Source: Aurantiacibacter poecillastricola (lineage in GTDB: Bacteria; Pseudomonadota; Alphaproteobacteria; Sphingomonadales; Sphingomonadaceae). From it: a stretch of DNA of 64,000 nucleotides. Below the pieces are notes generated by a model that saw only the letters and a program-made list of their open reading frames with translations, was not told the origin of the DNA and did no database searches. A program made the position numbers and the translations under genes. Position 1 is the stretch's first letter, and each line of letters begins with the position of its first letter. Location: contig NZ_JAVAMS010000002.1 of the NCBI RefSeq assembly GCF_030730945.1, positions 868,001 to 932,000 of the forward strand, in the 5' to 3' direction. Shown here one piece after another: positions 37,167-46,921 of this stretch.

Positions 37167-38546
37167 TTACCGAGGTGTCCTGCGCCGTTCGGGAAAGCTC
37201 GGCAGTTCCAGCGTGAAGCGCGCACCATGCCCCTTGGCACTCTCGACCGTGAGGGTGCCGTCCATCGCCTCCGCCAGGCGGCGTGAGATGTAGAGGCCGA
37301 GGCCCGAGCCGCCATCGCCGGTGCGACCCAGTCGTTCGAACTTGGCGAAGACCTTTTCCTGTTCTTCCTCATCCAGCCCTTCGCCCTGGTCGGCGACGGT
37401 GATGCGGGCGCGTTTTCCATCCTGTTCGGTGCGGATCCAGATTTCTCCACCTTCCGGCGAGTAGCGGATCGCATTGCCCACGAGGTTCAGGAGGATTTGC
37501 AGTACGCGGCGAAATTCGCCGATGGCCGGCACGCTGTCTGCCGCCTTGGGCGCATCCAGCGAAAGCCCGCGCTCTGCCGCTCTCACGCCGAGAATACCCA
37601 CCGCGCGCCGGGCAACGTCGGCGAGGTCGATCATGTCCGGTGCGGTTTCGAAGTCGTCTTCCTCCACCAGCTCCAGCGTAGTGAGATCGTCGATCAGCGC
37701 CAGCAGGTGCTCGCCCGCCGAGGCGATGTCTGCGGCGTAATTGCTGTATTCCTCCGCCAGCGGACCGGCGAGCTGGGTGCGAATCGTCTCCGCGTTGGCG
37801 ATTATGCGGCTGACGGGCTGGCGCAGGACCGGCGCGATATCGCGGCCGATGCCGCCAATCCGATCGGCCGTGGAAGCGGGCCGTGGCGGAGCTTCGGGCT
37901 GACCCTCCTGCGCAACGAGGTGCAGTTCGAAACCCGAGCTGCCGGGCTGCGGCTTGCCGAGCGGGACCAGGTGCACCCGCCATTGTCTTGCGGAACCCGG
38001 GATATCGACCGAGGCGCCATCCAGCAAGCGCCAGTGCAGCGGGCGATGGTCCTTGCTTTCGGCAGGGAGGATAAACTTCGTCCAGACCTCGCCGATGCCC
38101 TCGCGCATGGTTTCAGCCAGAGGCGCGAGATCCTTTGCGGTATGATCGACGGCCAGAAGCTCCTGCGAGGCGCCGAGCCTTGCACTCAGGCCCGCAACGT
38201 GCCGGATGAGCGCCGTTTCCGCGCGTTCGCTGGAAGTCCGCGATGCAGGCCTGATCGGCTCGACCTGCCAGTCGGCAATCGCAAGGGCGACGCCCTCCCC
38301 TTCGGGCGCCACTTCGATCCAGGCGGTTACCTGCTCACTCTCGTCCTGCGCCTGGATGACCCGCGCCATGCGCAGGCCGTAGACGCGCGTCTTGCGAACG
38401 AGTTCGATCAGCGCGGGGGTAACGAGCGCACCGGGCAGTTCCCCTCCGCAGCGACGGTGGAAGCCGGCAAGCGGTTCCTCCGCTTCGATGAGGCGGTCCT
38501 GCCCGTCGGTGCGCGCCCGCGCGATGATGGAGGGCGACAGCGCCAC
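37167..38546 (-). CDS. Histidine kinase-like protein lacking the phosphoacceptor His
   Basis: 459 residues. The N-terminal half is PAS-like and contains no membrane segment, so it is cytoplasmic. The dimerisation/phosphoacceptor region at about residues 230-290 aligns with HisKA (DIASAGEHLLALIDDLTTLE matches the second helix), but where the H-box HELRTPL is expected the sequence is PVLRQPV, with Pro239 in place of His. The ATP-binding domain is intact: N box NLVGNAIRYSPEGG, G1 DQGEGL, G2 GGSGLGLYIS. It follows a hypothetical gene by four bases. No response regulator gene is adjacent. It may act as a pseudokinase or sensor partner. Confidence 0.85.
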   Translation of the reverse strand: MALSPSIIARARTDGQDRLIEAEEPLAGFHRRCGGELPGALVTPALIELVRKTRVYGLRMARVIQAQDESEQVTAWIEVAPEGEGVALAIADWQVEPIRPASRTSSERAETALIRHVAGLSARLGASQELLAVDHTAKDLAPLAETMREGIGEVWTKFILPAESKDHRPLHWRLLDGASVDIPGSARQWRVHLVPLGKPQPGSSGFELHLVAQEGQPEAPPRPASTADRIGGIGRDIAPVLRQPVSRIIANAETIRTQLAGPLAEEYSNYAADIASAGEHLLALIDDLTTLELVEEDDFETAPDMIDLADVARRAVGILGVRAAERGLSLDAPKAADSVPAIGEFRRVLQILLNLVGNAIRYSPEGGEIWIRTEQDGKRARITVADQGEGLDEEEQEKVFAKFERLGRTGDGGSGLGLYISRRLAEAMDGTLTVESAKGHGARFTLELPSFPERRRTPR

Positions 38547-38550
38547 AGGT

Positions 38551-39519
38551 TCAATGCGCCGTTTCGGCAGGCGCAGAGGAGGCCAGCAGCGCGGCGGCGC
38601 GGTCCACCCGCAAGGCGTCGAAACCGTCGGGAAGCTCTATTTCGGGATGGAGGTAGAGGAACTGCTCCTCAACCGCACTCTGCCCCAGACCGGCGGCGCG
38701 CAGCGAAATCGCAAGGCGTGCAGCCTGGTTCTCTCCCAGCGAGAGCACGACCACGTCGCGCTCCTGCCGGCTCGCCATGGAGAGCCCGGTGACGAATATG
38801 GCGAGGCCCGCGTTGTCGACCGACAGGGCCCGCTTCGCCTGATGGTTGAGCGCGACCACCAGCCTGGTGATCTGCCCGATGCGTCGCTCGCTCTCGTCAT
38901 AGGTCTGGCGCAGGGCATCGCAGGTGGCCTCAGCCTGATCGCCTAGATCGCCCGAATTCGTCCTGAGCATCCCGGTAACCGCATGGAACAGCTCTGCGGG
39001 CAGTTCGCCCAATGGCAGCTCCATGCGCCGCTGGTGCTGCATGAATTTCGCCTGTGCCGCAACGATCCGCATCGCCGCCGCCGCGAGCGATGGGTCGGAC
39101 GAGGCTGCCAGCTCCTGCAGTAGTGGCGAGAGCACGGTGTCGATTCCGCTGCGCTGCTGCAGCCGTTCGGCCAGCTGCGCCTCTATCGTCAGGGCGTGGG
39201 CATGGCCGAGGAGGGACGCATCCTCCAGCAAGGCCGTGGCGAGCGCATCCTGCCCGTTCTCGACGAAAGCGCCCATGTCGGGGGCCTTAATTCGCTCCGC
39301 CAGCGCAAACAGCATCTGGCGCGCCAGGTTGATCATCATCCCCCTGATGCGGGCGATCACCTCGTCACTGAACAGCGAGTGATCCTCATTCGCCAGCAAG
39401 TGGCGCAGAATGGGGCGTGTGGTCGACAGGATCACGTCGCCATGCGCGAGCTCGCCGCGCAGCATGTCTTCCATAAATTCGGCGGAAGGCAGGGACTTGC
39501 TGGAATTGTTCATGCTCAT
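38551..39519 (-). CDS. Conserved-type hypothetical protein, mostly alpha-helical
   Basis: 322 residues without membrane segments or signal peptide. The composition (Ala, Leu, Arg, Glu rich) and pattern suggest an all-helical soluble protein. Recognisable stretches include SAEFMEDMLRGELAHGDVILS at the start and ALSVDNAGLAIFVTGLSMASRQERDVVVLSLGE near residue 235. I see no catalytic motif and cannot place it in a named family. It is four bases upstream of the His-less kinase, so the two probably form an operon and may act together in signalling (inference from position). Confidence 0.7.
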   Translation of the reverse strand: MSMNNSSKSLPSAEFMEDMLRGELAHGDVILSTTRPILRHLLANEDHSLFSDEVIARIRGMMINLARQMLFALAERIKAPDMGAFVENGQDALATALLEDASLLGHAHALTIEAQLAERLQQRSGIDTVLSPLLQELAASSDPSLAAAAMRIVAAQAKFMQHQRRMELPLGELPAELFHAVTGMLRTNSGDLGDQAEATCDALRQTYDESERRIGQITRLVVALNHQAKRALSVDNAGLAIFVTGLSMASRQERDVVVLSLGENQAARLAISLRAAGLGQSAVEEQFLYLHPEIELPDGFDALRVDRAAALLASSAPAETAH

Positions 39520-39548
39520 CGCCTTACTGCGCCTTGGTTAAGGCTGCG

Positions 39549-40700
39549 TTATCCTCGTGACGGCAGGAGATTGGCGGCCAGGACGGCGATGGCGACCAGC
39601 ATGATCCCGATTTCCGGCGTAACGGCTGCAGCAATCGCGGCGATGACAAGGGCAATCGCCATGCGGTCCCGCAAGGGGTCCAGGATGGGAGGAAGGCTCT
39701 TTCGATCGAGAAGGACCAGCGAAGCGACAAGGACAAGGGGGGGAAACAGCACACGGTGCGTCAGGCTGTCGATGGCGAGAACGCCCAGCGCCAGCAGGCC
39801 CGCATCCAGAAGGCGCCGGATCAGCGGCCAACGCCCGATCCTGCCGAAAGGCGCTTCGCCTAGCCGCGAGAGGGCCAGGAACGCCTCGACCACCGGGGCA
39901 CCGAGACCGACCAGCACGAAACCCAGCACGGGGAGCTCGTAAATGCCAGCAACAACCCCGCCGCCTACCAGCAGGACGGCCAGCGCCATCAGCCCAAGGC
40001 GCGCGTGGGACATCGCGAGCAGCCGTTCGCCGAACCGGTGCACCAGTGCCGTTCCGATCTTTCGCGAAATTTGGCTGGCGGCTGCTTCGCCCAGATGGGT
40101 GCGCTGCCACGAAGAGGTGTGCTCCCGCGCCTCGTCCGGCGTTTCGATGATTGTCCAGCGCCCGTCGTCCAGCACGCTGTCGTCCAGTCGCGCTTCGGGC
40201 AGGCGGTTTTGCAGGGCAATTCGCAAGAGGGCTGGCTGCGGCGCAGCGTCCTCCGGCAGGCCGGCGAGATGTCCAAGCCTTTGTCCCGGCAGGGTAAGCG
40301 CGCCGGCCCATGCCCGGTCGAGATCGATACGCTCGAGACCCGCAGCAGCGCCGGGCCCCGAGGAGACAACCAGCACGCGCTCGCCTTCAGCCCGAAGCAG
40401 GTCCAGCGCGGAACGCGATTCCGGTAGCAGGCCCCGTTCCAGCACGAGCAGGCTGTCCTCGCTGCCGATGATACCTATCAGCGCGTGCGTGCTGGCAATG
40501 ACCTGGAATTTCATTCCCAGGCGCTCGGCTGCATGGCGAAGCGCGATCCCCTCTGGCGAGGCGCCATTGCCGTGGGCGATCACGGTTTCGCAGCCTGCCT
40601 CCCGCGCAAAAAGCATCTGGCGATGTGCCAGCGACTTTCCAGCGATGACGGGAAGCGCAGCCTCGCCAGCCTGAGGGATGGCGATCAAAACCGCGCGCAT
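39549..40700 (-). CDS. Uncharacterised membrane protein with nucleotidyltransferase-like N-terminus
   Basis: 383 residues from the ATG at 40700; the much longer open frame upstream is antisense to the next gene. The first 90 residues (MRAVLIAIPQAGEAALPVIAGKSLAHRQMLFAREAGCETVIAHG) look like the sugar-nucleotidyltransferase fold of MobA/GlmU-like enzymes, with AGKSLAHRQ where PVGGKPLI.H usually occurs. The canonical GxG-R-K loop is not clear, so activity is doubtful. The C-terminal 150 residues hold four to six membrane helices. This layout resembles bifunctional transferase plus CDP-alcohol phosphatidyltransferase proteins, but I do not see the DG...AR motif. Confidence 0.7.
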   Translation of the reverse strand: MRAVLIAIPQAGEAALPVIAGKSLAHRQMLFAREAGCETVIAHGNGASPEGIALRHAAERLGMKFQVIASTHALIGIIGSEDSLLVLERGLLPESRSALDLLRAEGERVLVVSSGPGAAAGLERIDLDRAWAGALTLPGQRLGHLAGLPEDAAPQPALLRIALQNRLPEARLDDSVLDDGRWTIIETPDEAREHTSSWQRTHLGEAAASQISRKIGTALVHRFGERLLAMSHARLGLMALAVLLVGGGVVAGIYELPVLGFVLVGLGAPVVEAFLALSRLGEAPFGRIGRWPLIRRLLDAGLLALGVLAIDSLTHRVLFPPLVLVASLVLLDRKSLPPILDPLRDRMAIALVIAAIAAAVTPEIGIMLVAIAVLAANLLPSRG

Positions 40701-40865
40701 CGGTACCTTTTCGCAAATGCCATCGGCGCTAGCTAGGCGGGTGGCGGGGCGGTGCCAAGACAATCGCGCCCCTGTTCGGTCGAAATACGCGCAAGGCGCG
40801 ATATTCGGTGGAATGTTCGCCCCTCCAGTGGTTCCAACGCAGGGGCGCTGTGGTATCACGAAGGA

Positions 40866-43478
40866 ATGAACCGCAGGCGCAATCTTCTCTCTGGCAACGA
40901 CCAGCCCGACCACGAATCCGTCGAGACCGACGAAGTCCATTTCGAAGACGATACCGGCCAGACCAGCCCTGCCGCACACACCGAAGCCGAAGAGGTGGAG
41001 TGGGAGGAATACCACGAGGCGGAACTGGTGGAAAATGAAGAGGATCACACTGCCCGCCGCTCCGCCACCTGGGTAGTTCCGGCGCTCCTCGTCCTTGCCG
41101 CCGCTGCGTGGACAGCGTTCTTCGCATTCGTACACCGGGACGCCATGCTCGGTAGGGCAACACCGGCGCAGTGGCTGGAATGGATCGTGCAATGGTCGGT
41201 GCCGCTCGTCCTGCTGATCGGCCTCTACCTTGTCGCCATGCGCAACAGTCGGCGAGAGGCAAACCGCTTCGTCGCGGCAGCGCGCGCGCTTTCGGACGAG
41301 TCCGTGCGGCTGGAGAACAGGCTGCACACCGTCAATCGCGAGCTCGCCCTCGCCCGTGAATTCATCGAATCGCAATCGCGCGACCTGGAGACGCTGGGGC
41401 GGATCGCGAGCGAACGCCTGTCCAAGAATGCCGACCGCCTGCAGGATCTTATCCGCGATAACTCCGCGCAGGTCGAAAGCATCGGCCATGTCAGCGAATC
41501 CGCGCTCGGCAACATGGAAACCCTGCGCGATCGCCTGCCCGTCCTCACCAATTCCGCGCGTGACCTGACCAACCAGATCGGTGGCGCCGGCGCCACTGCC
41601 CGCGATCAGGTGGATGAGCTTGTCGCCGCCTTCGATAGGCTGAATGGCATTGCCCAGACCAATGATCGCCAGGTGACGCAGATCGGCGCGAAGGTGGACG
41701 AAACCATCACCGCCTTCGAACGAAAGCTCTCGGATCTCGGCGATTCCGCCGGGGAGCGCTTCATGCTTTTGCGCACCAACAGTGAGGAGTTGCGCCGCGA
41801 TCTCGCTGCCGCCGACGAGGAGGTGTTCGATGCCATCGCCGGTCGCTCGGAAGCCCTCGCCCGGCAGATGAAGGACAACGCCGCCGCCTTGCGCGAACAC
41901 GAAGCCGAGGCGACCGAGGCCATGCAGGCCCGGCTGGGCGTGCTTCGGAGCGATGCCGAGGAGCTGGTCGCCTCGATCAGGAACGGACACACAGAGGCGG
42001 TGGAGCGCTGGCGCAAGGCCATCGACAGCCTCGAAGATCGCATGTCCCGCGCGATCGAGGACGTCGTGAAGCTGGACGAGAGCGCCACAACCAATGCCCG
42101 CATGCGACTGGTCGCGCTGAACGAGGAAGCACGAAAGGTCGAGGATCGTCTCAACGACACGATCGCGAGGTTCGAAGGCGACATGGCCGCGCGCCGTGAA
42201 GCCGCCGATGCCGCACAGGACGAGGCCCTGGGTGAGCTGGAAAACCGCATTGCCGCTTTCGATCACCGCATAGCCGAACGCCAGCAGGAGCATATCGAAC
42301 ATATCGCAGGCCTTGCCCAGCGCGGGGACGCTCTGGCCGCGCGGTTCGGCGCTCTTGATGGAACGCTCGAACAGCTTGGTTCGCGTGCCGACGAGACCGA
42401 CGGCAAGGTTGCGGAAGTAGCGAGCACCCTGTCGGAGCGGCTGGCGCAAAGCCGCGCGCTACTGGAAGAAAGCGGCGAATTCCTCTCCCGCCTCACCGAC
42501 GACAGTGCGCACCTGCTCGAACTTATTCGCTCCAGCGCCGAACATTCGCAGGGTCCGCTTTCCGAAGCACTGGGAACGGCCCAGCAGCGCCTTTCCTCAT
42601 TCGATGGCCGTGCGCAGGACCTGCACAGGCTGATCGAGGACGTCGAAACGCGCGGATCCCGCATCGCACGGCAGCTCGACGAGGCGCGGGAGACTGGCGC
42701 CGCATCGCTGGAGCAGGTCGCCGCGCTCGATGACAGGCTCGCAAAGGTCGCAGCTGAGGCCGAGACGGTGGCGGAACGCGCGTCGGGCGAGCTGCGCGAA
42801 GCGATCGAGATGCTGACCAATGCCTCGGCAACCGTGCTCGACGACCTGCGGTCGCAGCAGGGCGATGCGCTGACGGAACTGGCGAACGATATCGCCAATG
42901 CCAGCGGCGATCGCCTGGGCGAGGCCATGCGATCGAAGGCGGATGACGTCATAGCCGATCTCCAGAGCGCCACCAGGCGCGCGAGCGAGTCGGGCCGCGA
43001 AACCATCCGCATGCTGCGCGACCAGCTGGCGCGCATCAACGAGCTTGCAGGGAACCTCGAAGCGCGGGTCGAACATGCCCGCGAACGGGCCACGCAGGAC
43101 GTGGACAGCGATTTCAGCCGCCGCAGCGCGCTGATTACCGAGGCGCTGAACTCGGCCGCCATCGATATCAGCAAGGCTTTCGATACCGATATCGGCGATA
43201 CCGAATGGTCGCATTACCTGCGCGGGGATCGCGGCATCTTCACGCGCCGCGCGGTGCGCCTGCTCGACAAGCATGAAGAGCGGCAGATCAGCGCTGTCTA
43301 TTCGGAGGATGCCGAATTCCGCGAAGTGGTGAACCGATACATCCACGATTTCGAGGCCATGCTGCGCACCGTGCTCTCCACCCGTGGAGGCAATTCCCTT
43401 GCCATTACGCTGCTCTCCAGCGACATGGGCAAGCTCTACGTCGCGCTGGCGCAGGGGATCGACCGCCTGCGCGACTGA
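40866..43478 (+). CDS. Large coiled-coil membrane protein (TipN-like architecture)
   Basis: 870 residues from the ATG at 40866 (AAGGA just upstream). The N-terminal 60 residues are very acidic and cytoplasmic. Two membrane helices follow (about residues 65-90 and 105-125). The remaining 740 residues are almost entirely heptad-patterned coiled coil rich in Ala, Glu, Arg and Asp, except for a conserved-looking globular end (DTEWSHYLRGDRGIFTRRAVRLLDKHEERQI, then SDMGKLYVALAQGIDRLRD). Size and topology match Caulobacter TipN, a new-pole landmark, but overall similarity cannot be judged here. It has no enzymatic motif. Confidence 0.8.
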   Translation: MNRRRNLLSGNDQPDHESVETDEVHFEDDTGQTSPAAHTEAEEVEWEEYHEAELVENEEDHTARRSATWVVPALLVLAAAAWTAFFAFVHRDAMLGRATPAQWLEWIVQWSVPLVLLIGLYLVAMRNSRREANRFVAAARALSDESVRLENRLHTVNRELALAREFIESQSRDLETLGRIASERLSKNADRLQDLIRDNSAQVESIGHVSESALGNMETLRDRLPVLTNSARDLTNQIGGAGATARDQVDELVAAFDRLNGIAQTNDRQVTQIGAKVDETITAFERKLSDLGDSAGERFMLLRTNSEELRRDLAAADEEVFDAIAGRSEALARQMKDNAAALREHEAEATEAMQARLGVLRSDAEELVASIRNGHTEAVERWRKAIDSLEDRMSRAIEDVVKLDESATTNARMRLVALNEEARKVEDRLNDTIARFEGDMAARREAADAAQDEALGELENRIAAFDHRIAERQQEHIEHIAGLAQRGDALAARFGALDGTLEQLGSRADETDGKVAEVASTLSERLAQSRALLEESGEFLSRLTDDSAHLLELIRSSAEHSQGPLSEALGTAQQRLSSFDGRAQDLHRLIEDVETRGSRIARQLDEARETGAASLEQVAALDDRLAKVAAEAETVAERASGELREAIEMLTNASATVLDDLRSQQGDALTELANDIANASGDRLGEAMRSKADDVIADLQSATRRASESGRETIRMLRDQLARINELAGNLEARVEHARERATQDVDSDFSRRSALITEALNSAAIDISKAFDTDIGDTEWSHYLRGDRGIFTRRAVRLLDKHEERQISAVYSEDAEFREVVNRYIHDFEAMLRTVLSTRGGNSLAITLLSSDMGKLYVALAQGIDRLRD

Positions 43479-43481
43479 CGC

Positions 43482-43763
43482 CTATTGTGGAGGCGGCGCC
43501 AGACGGCCGAGGATGTCGATGTCCTGCACCGTCACCCAGCCCTGCATGTAGTTCGCCACGAACAATGCCGTCAGGATTGCGGAAAGGACCGTTGCCCGCA
43601 GGGACAGGCGTCCCGGTCGGAAATTCACCGGTGCGCTGTCGGCCTGTCCGGGCACCTTTTGCGCGTCCACCTCGTCCGGCGTCTTGAGGCCAAAGGGTAG
43701 CAGCACGAATGCACTCATCACCCAGAACAGCGCATAGATGGCGAGTATAGAGGTTATCTGCAT
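43482..43763 (-). CDS. DUF1467 family membrane protein
   Basis: 93 residues with two membrane helices (about 3-24 and 57-76). Between them is the loop FGLKTPDEVDAQKVPGQADSAPVNF, diagnostic of DUF1467, a small alphaproteobacterial family found downstream of rnj, as here (six-base gap). Function unknown. Its 3' end lies three bases from that of the convergent coiled-coil gene. Confidence 0.88.
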   Translation of the reverse strand: MQITSILAIYALFWVMSAFVLLPFGLKTPDEVDAQKVPGQADSAPVNFRPGRLSLRATVLSAILTALFVANYMQGWVTVQDIDILGRLAPPPQ

Positions 43764-43769
43764 GCGGGC

Positions 43770-45419
43770 CTACTCGCCTGTGATGATGACCCGGGTCTGC
43801 GGCTTCTTGCCCGACCAGCGCTGCGCCGCACGGCGAGCGGCAAGACGAGCGGCCTCGGAGATCTCCTCCCGGTCCTTGCCCCGCCGGCCCTTCAGCTTGC
43901 CGAGCGCCGCCTGCACATCGCCGACCGCCTCCTCGATGAAGTCGTCATAGTCCTCGTCGAGCGGAAGGCCGATGCCCTCGACAGTCACGCCGCCTGATTC
44001 GTCGAGTACCACAACCAGCAACCCGTCGCGCGAGAGGCGGCGGCGCATCGTCACCGCGTCGCCATCGGAAGGCACGATGATATCGCCGTCGAGCACCAGG
44101 CGCCCCGCCCGTATCTCGCCGATCTTGCCCGGCGCGCCGGGAGCGAGCCGCACGATATCGCCGTTCTTCTGGAACACCGAATGGGCAATGCCCGAGGCAC
44201 GGCCGAGCCGCGCCTGCTCCTGCATGTGGCGGATCTCGCCATGAACGGGCACGAGGATTTCGGGCCGCAGCCAGCCATACAGCGCCTCCAACTCGGGGCG
44301 TCCAGGGTGGCCGGAGACGTGGATCTCGCTCTGCCGGTCGGTCACCATGACGATGCCGCGCTCGGCGAGCAGGTTCTGCACGCGGCCGATGGCGATATCG
44401 TTGCCGGGGATCACGCGGCTGGAGAACAGGATGACGTCGCCTTCCTGCAGGCTGATCGGATGGTTGTCCTCCGCAATGCGCGAGAGCGCGGCGCGCGGCT
44501 CCCCCTGCCCGCCGGTGGCGATGATCATCACCTCGCCGCGCGGCAAGCCCATCGCCGTGTCGAAATCCACCGTATCGGGGAAATCGTCGAGATAGCCGTT
44601 TGCGCTCGCCACCTCGATCATGCGGTCGAGCGATCGCCCGGCCACGCAAAGCCGCCGTCCGGTCCGCTCGGCGACCGCACCAAGCGTTTTCAACCGCGCC
44701 ACGTTGGAGGCGAAGGTGGTGACCAGCACCCGCTTGCCGCCGTGCTTCTGCACCTCCTCCAACAAGCCGGTGTAGACCGCGCCTTCGCTGCCCGAGGGCA
44801 CGGGATTGAAGACATTGGTCGAATCGCAGACAAGCGCGAGGACGCCCTCGTCCCCGATCTCCGCCAGTTCCTCTTCCGTCGCCGGAGTGCCGATCTGCGG
44901 CTCTTCATCGAGCTTCCAGTCGCCTGTATGGAAGATGCGGCCATGGGGCGTATCGATCAGCAGCGCATTGCCCTCGGCAATCGAGTGCGCGAGCGGGATG
45001 TAGGTGATGGTGAAGGGGCCGAGATGGATTTCGCCGTGATCCTCCTCGATCACGTTCAGCTCGACCTCGCGCGTGAGGCCCGCCTCGTCCAGCTTGCGCA
45101 TGATGAGGTCGGCAGTGAACGGCGTCGCGTAGAGGGGCACGCCAAGGTCGGCGGCGAAATAGGGGATCGCGCCGATATGGTCCTCATGCGCGTGGGTCAG
45201 CACGATCCCGAGAAGGTCCTTCGCCCGGTCCTCGATGAATTCGGGATCGGCGAACATCAGCTCGGTGCCGGGATACTCGTTCGAGCCGAAGCTCATGCCG
45301 AGATCCACCATCAGCCATTTGCCCTGGCAGCCATAGAGATTGACGTTCATCCCAATCTCGCCCGAACCGCCGAGGGCGAGGAACAGCAATTCGTCTTGCG
45401 GGGTGTAATCTTTTTTCAT
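43770..45419 (-). CDS. rnj: Ribonuclease J
   Basis: 549 residues. Metallo-beta-lactamase/beta-CASP nuclease: zinc ligands in THAHEDH (His76, His78, Asp80, His81), [24 protein letters not shown], and the beta-CASP motif region with VHVSGH-like [12 protein letters not shown] and VPVHGE. It is a 5'-to-3' exo- and endonuclease for RNA maturation and decay. The start overlaps the coaX stop by four bases. Found in the conserved nuo-birA-coaX-rnj order. Confidence 0.96.
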   Translation of the reverse strand: MKKDYTPQDELLFLALGGSGEIGMNVNLYGCQGKWLMVDLGMSFGSNEYPGTELMFADPEFIEDRAKDLLGIVLTHAHEDHIGAIPYFAADLGVPLYATPFTADLIMRKLDEAGLTREVELNVIEEDHGEIHLGPFTITYIPLAHSIAEGNALLIDTPHGRIFHTGDWKLDEEPQIGTPATEEELAEIGDEGVLALVCDSTNVFNPVPSGSEGAVYTGLLEEVQKHGGKRVLVTTFASNVARLKTLGAVAERTGRRLCVAGRSLDRMIEVASANGYLDDFPDTVDFDTAMGLPRGEVMIIATGGQGEPRAALSRIAEDNHPISLQEGDVILFSSRVIPGNDIAIGRVQNLLAERGIVMVTDRQSEIHVSGHPGRPELEALYGWLRPEILVPVHGEIRHMQEQARLGRASGIAHSVFQKNGDIVRLAPGAPGKIGEIRAGRLVLDGDIIVPSDGDAVTMRRRLSRDGLLVVVLDESGGVTVEGIGLPLDEDYDDFIEEAVGDVQAALGKLKGRRGKDREEISEAARLAARRAAQRWSGKKPQTRVIITGE

Positions 45420-46198
45420 GAAACTCCAGCACGTTCGGCCAGGATCTGCAGGCCGCGAATGGTCAGGTCGGCGTCGATATGGTCGAAGATGTCGGTCTTC
45501 TGGTCGAACAGGATGGCGAGGCCGCCGGTAGCCACAACGGTGACGGGGCGGCCGATCTGCGCCTTCATGCGCTCGATCAGCCCCTCCATCATGGCGACAT
45601 AGCCCCAGAACACGCCGATCAGCATCTGGTCCTCGGTATTGCGACCGATGACATTGGTGCCTTGCGGCGCCTCGATGGCGATCCGGGGCAGCTTGGCGGT
45701 CTTGCCCACCAGCGCATCGAGCGAGAGATTGATCCCCGGCGCGATGATGCCACCCTTGTAGGCACCGTTGTAATCGACTGCCTCGAACTTGGTGGCGGTG
45801 CCGAAATCGACCACGATCATGTCGCCGCCCACTTGCTCATGCGCGGCGATGCAATTGAGAGCCCTGTCCGCGCCCAGCGTATGCGGCTGTTCGACATCGA
45901 TCTCAAAATTCCATGCCGCGTCGCCCTGCCCTGCAATCAGCGGCTCTATCCCGAAATATTTGGTGGCGAGCACGGTGATGTTGTGATCGGCCCGCGGCAC
46001 GACCGAGCCGAAGATGATGCCGGTGATGTGCTTGCGTTCCAGCCCCTCGATCGAGAGGAGCTGCAGCAGCCACGTGGCGTATTCGTCGCCCGTCCGCCGC
46101 CCGTCGGTGGCGATGCGCCAGCGCGCGCGGATATCCTTGCCCTCGAACAGGGCGAAAACCACGTTGGTATTGCCGACATCGATGGCGAGCAGCATCAC
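45416..46198 (-). CDS. coaX: Type III pantothenate kinase
   Basis: 260 residues. ASKHA-fold features: [16 protein letters not shown] as the phosphate loop, then the Asp in [21 protein letters not shown] and [11 protein letters not shown]. It phosphorylates pantothenate at the first step of CoA synthesis and is insensitive to CoA feedback. An adjacent ATG at 46195 is an equally possible start. It overlaps both birA and rnj by about four bases, so the three are translated as a chain. Confidence 0.96.
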   Translation of the reverse strand: MMLLAIDVGNTNVVFALFEGKDIRARWRIATDGRRTGDEYATWLLQLLSIEGLERKHITGIIFGSVVPRADHNITVLATKYFGIEPLIAGQGDAAWNFEIDVEQPHTLGADRALNCIAAHEQVGGDMIVVDFGTATKFEAVDYNGAYKGGIIAPGINLSLDALVGKTAKLPRIAIEAPQGTNVIGRNTEDQMLIGVFWGYVAMMEGLIERMKAQIGRPVTVVATGGLAILFDQKTDIFDHIDADLTIRGLQILAERAGVS

Positions 46199-46920
46199 TT
46201 GTCCTCCAGCATTACATCGCCTGCGTGCATGATATGTGTGGTGCCATCGGCAAGGCGCAAGCGCAGAGCGCCATCGTCGCCAAGACCGTCATAGGTGCCC
46301 TGCACAGGCTGCCCGTCCGCATCGTGGACACGAAGCCTTGTGCCCGGCGGGTGCGCAGCGGCTTTCCAGCGGCGCAGGATCGTCTCGCTGCCATAGTCGC
46401 GCCAGCGCTGCAGCTCGGTTGCGAACTGGCGGGCGAGCGCTTGCGCGAAGGCATCGCGCGAGGGTGCCGGGCCGGACTGGGAGAGAGCGCGCACGGCGCG
46501 GTCCGTGACTTGCGGGGCAGCGGCGAGGTTGACGCCGATCCCGATGACCACGTGTCCGCGCTCGGCTTCGAGCAGGAGACCGCAGAATTTCGCCCCTTCC
46601 AGCAGCACGTCGTTCGGCCATTTCAGCATGAGCGCGAAGGGATCGGCGAGCCCGGGAAGGACAGTCTCGTACACGGCCAGCGCGGCAACGAAGCTGAGGC
46701 TCGAGGCAGGCGGATCGCGGTCGGAAAGGCGAACCACGGTCGAGCCCATGAAGTTTCCCGGCCCATCGAGCCATGCGCGGCCCTGCCGCCCTCGACCGGC
46801 AGTCTGCCGATCCGCGACCAGCCAGTGCCCCTCGTCAAGGGCTTCTCCCGCGCGCAGGCGGGACAGCAGGTCGGCGTTGGTGCTGCCGGTTTCGCAGACG
46901 TACTCTATCGGCGGCGTCAC
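46195..46920 (-). CDS. birA: Biotin-[acetyl-CoA-carboxylase] ligase
   Basis: 241 residues from a GTG at 46920, one base after the nuoN stop; a longer reading starting inside nuoN is unlikely. Catalytic domain only: [18 protein letters not shown] (biotinyl-AMP loop), [27 protein letters not shown], with a C-terminal SH3-like end. There is no N-terminal helix-turn-helix, so it attaches biotin to carboxylases but should not repress transcription. It is coupled to coaX downstream. Confidence 0.95.
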   Translation of the reverse strand: MTPPIEYVCETGSTNADLLSRLRAGEALDEGHWLVADRQTAGRGRQGRAWLDGPGNFMGSTVVRLSDRDPPASSLSFVAALAVYETVLPGLADPFALMLKWPNDVLLEGAKFCGLLLEAERGHVVIGIGVNLAAAPQVTDRAVRALSQSGPAPSRDAFAQALARQFATELQRWRDYGSETILRRWKAAAHPPGTRLRVHDADGQPVQGTYDGLGDDGALRLRLADGTTHIMHAGDVMLEDK

Positions 46921-46921
46921 A

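Noticed and set aside
39549..42449. 966-codon open frame on the minus strand
   Set aside because: Only the last 383 codons look like protein; the rest is antisense to the coiled-coil gene, whose codon bias keeps the opposite frame open.
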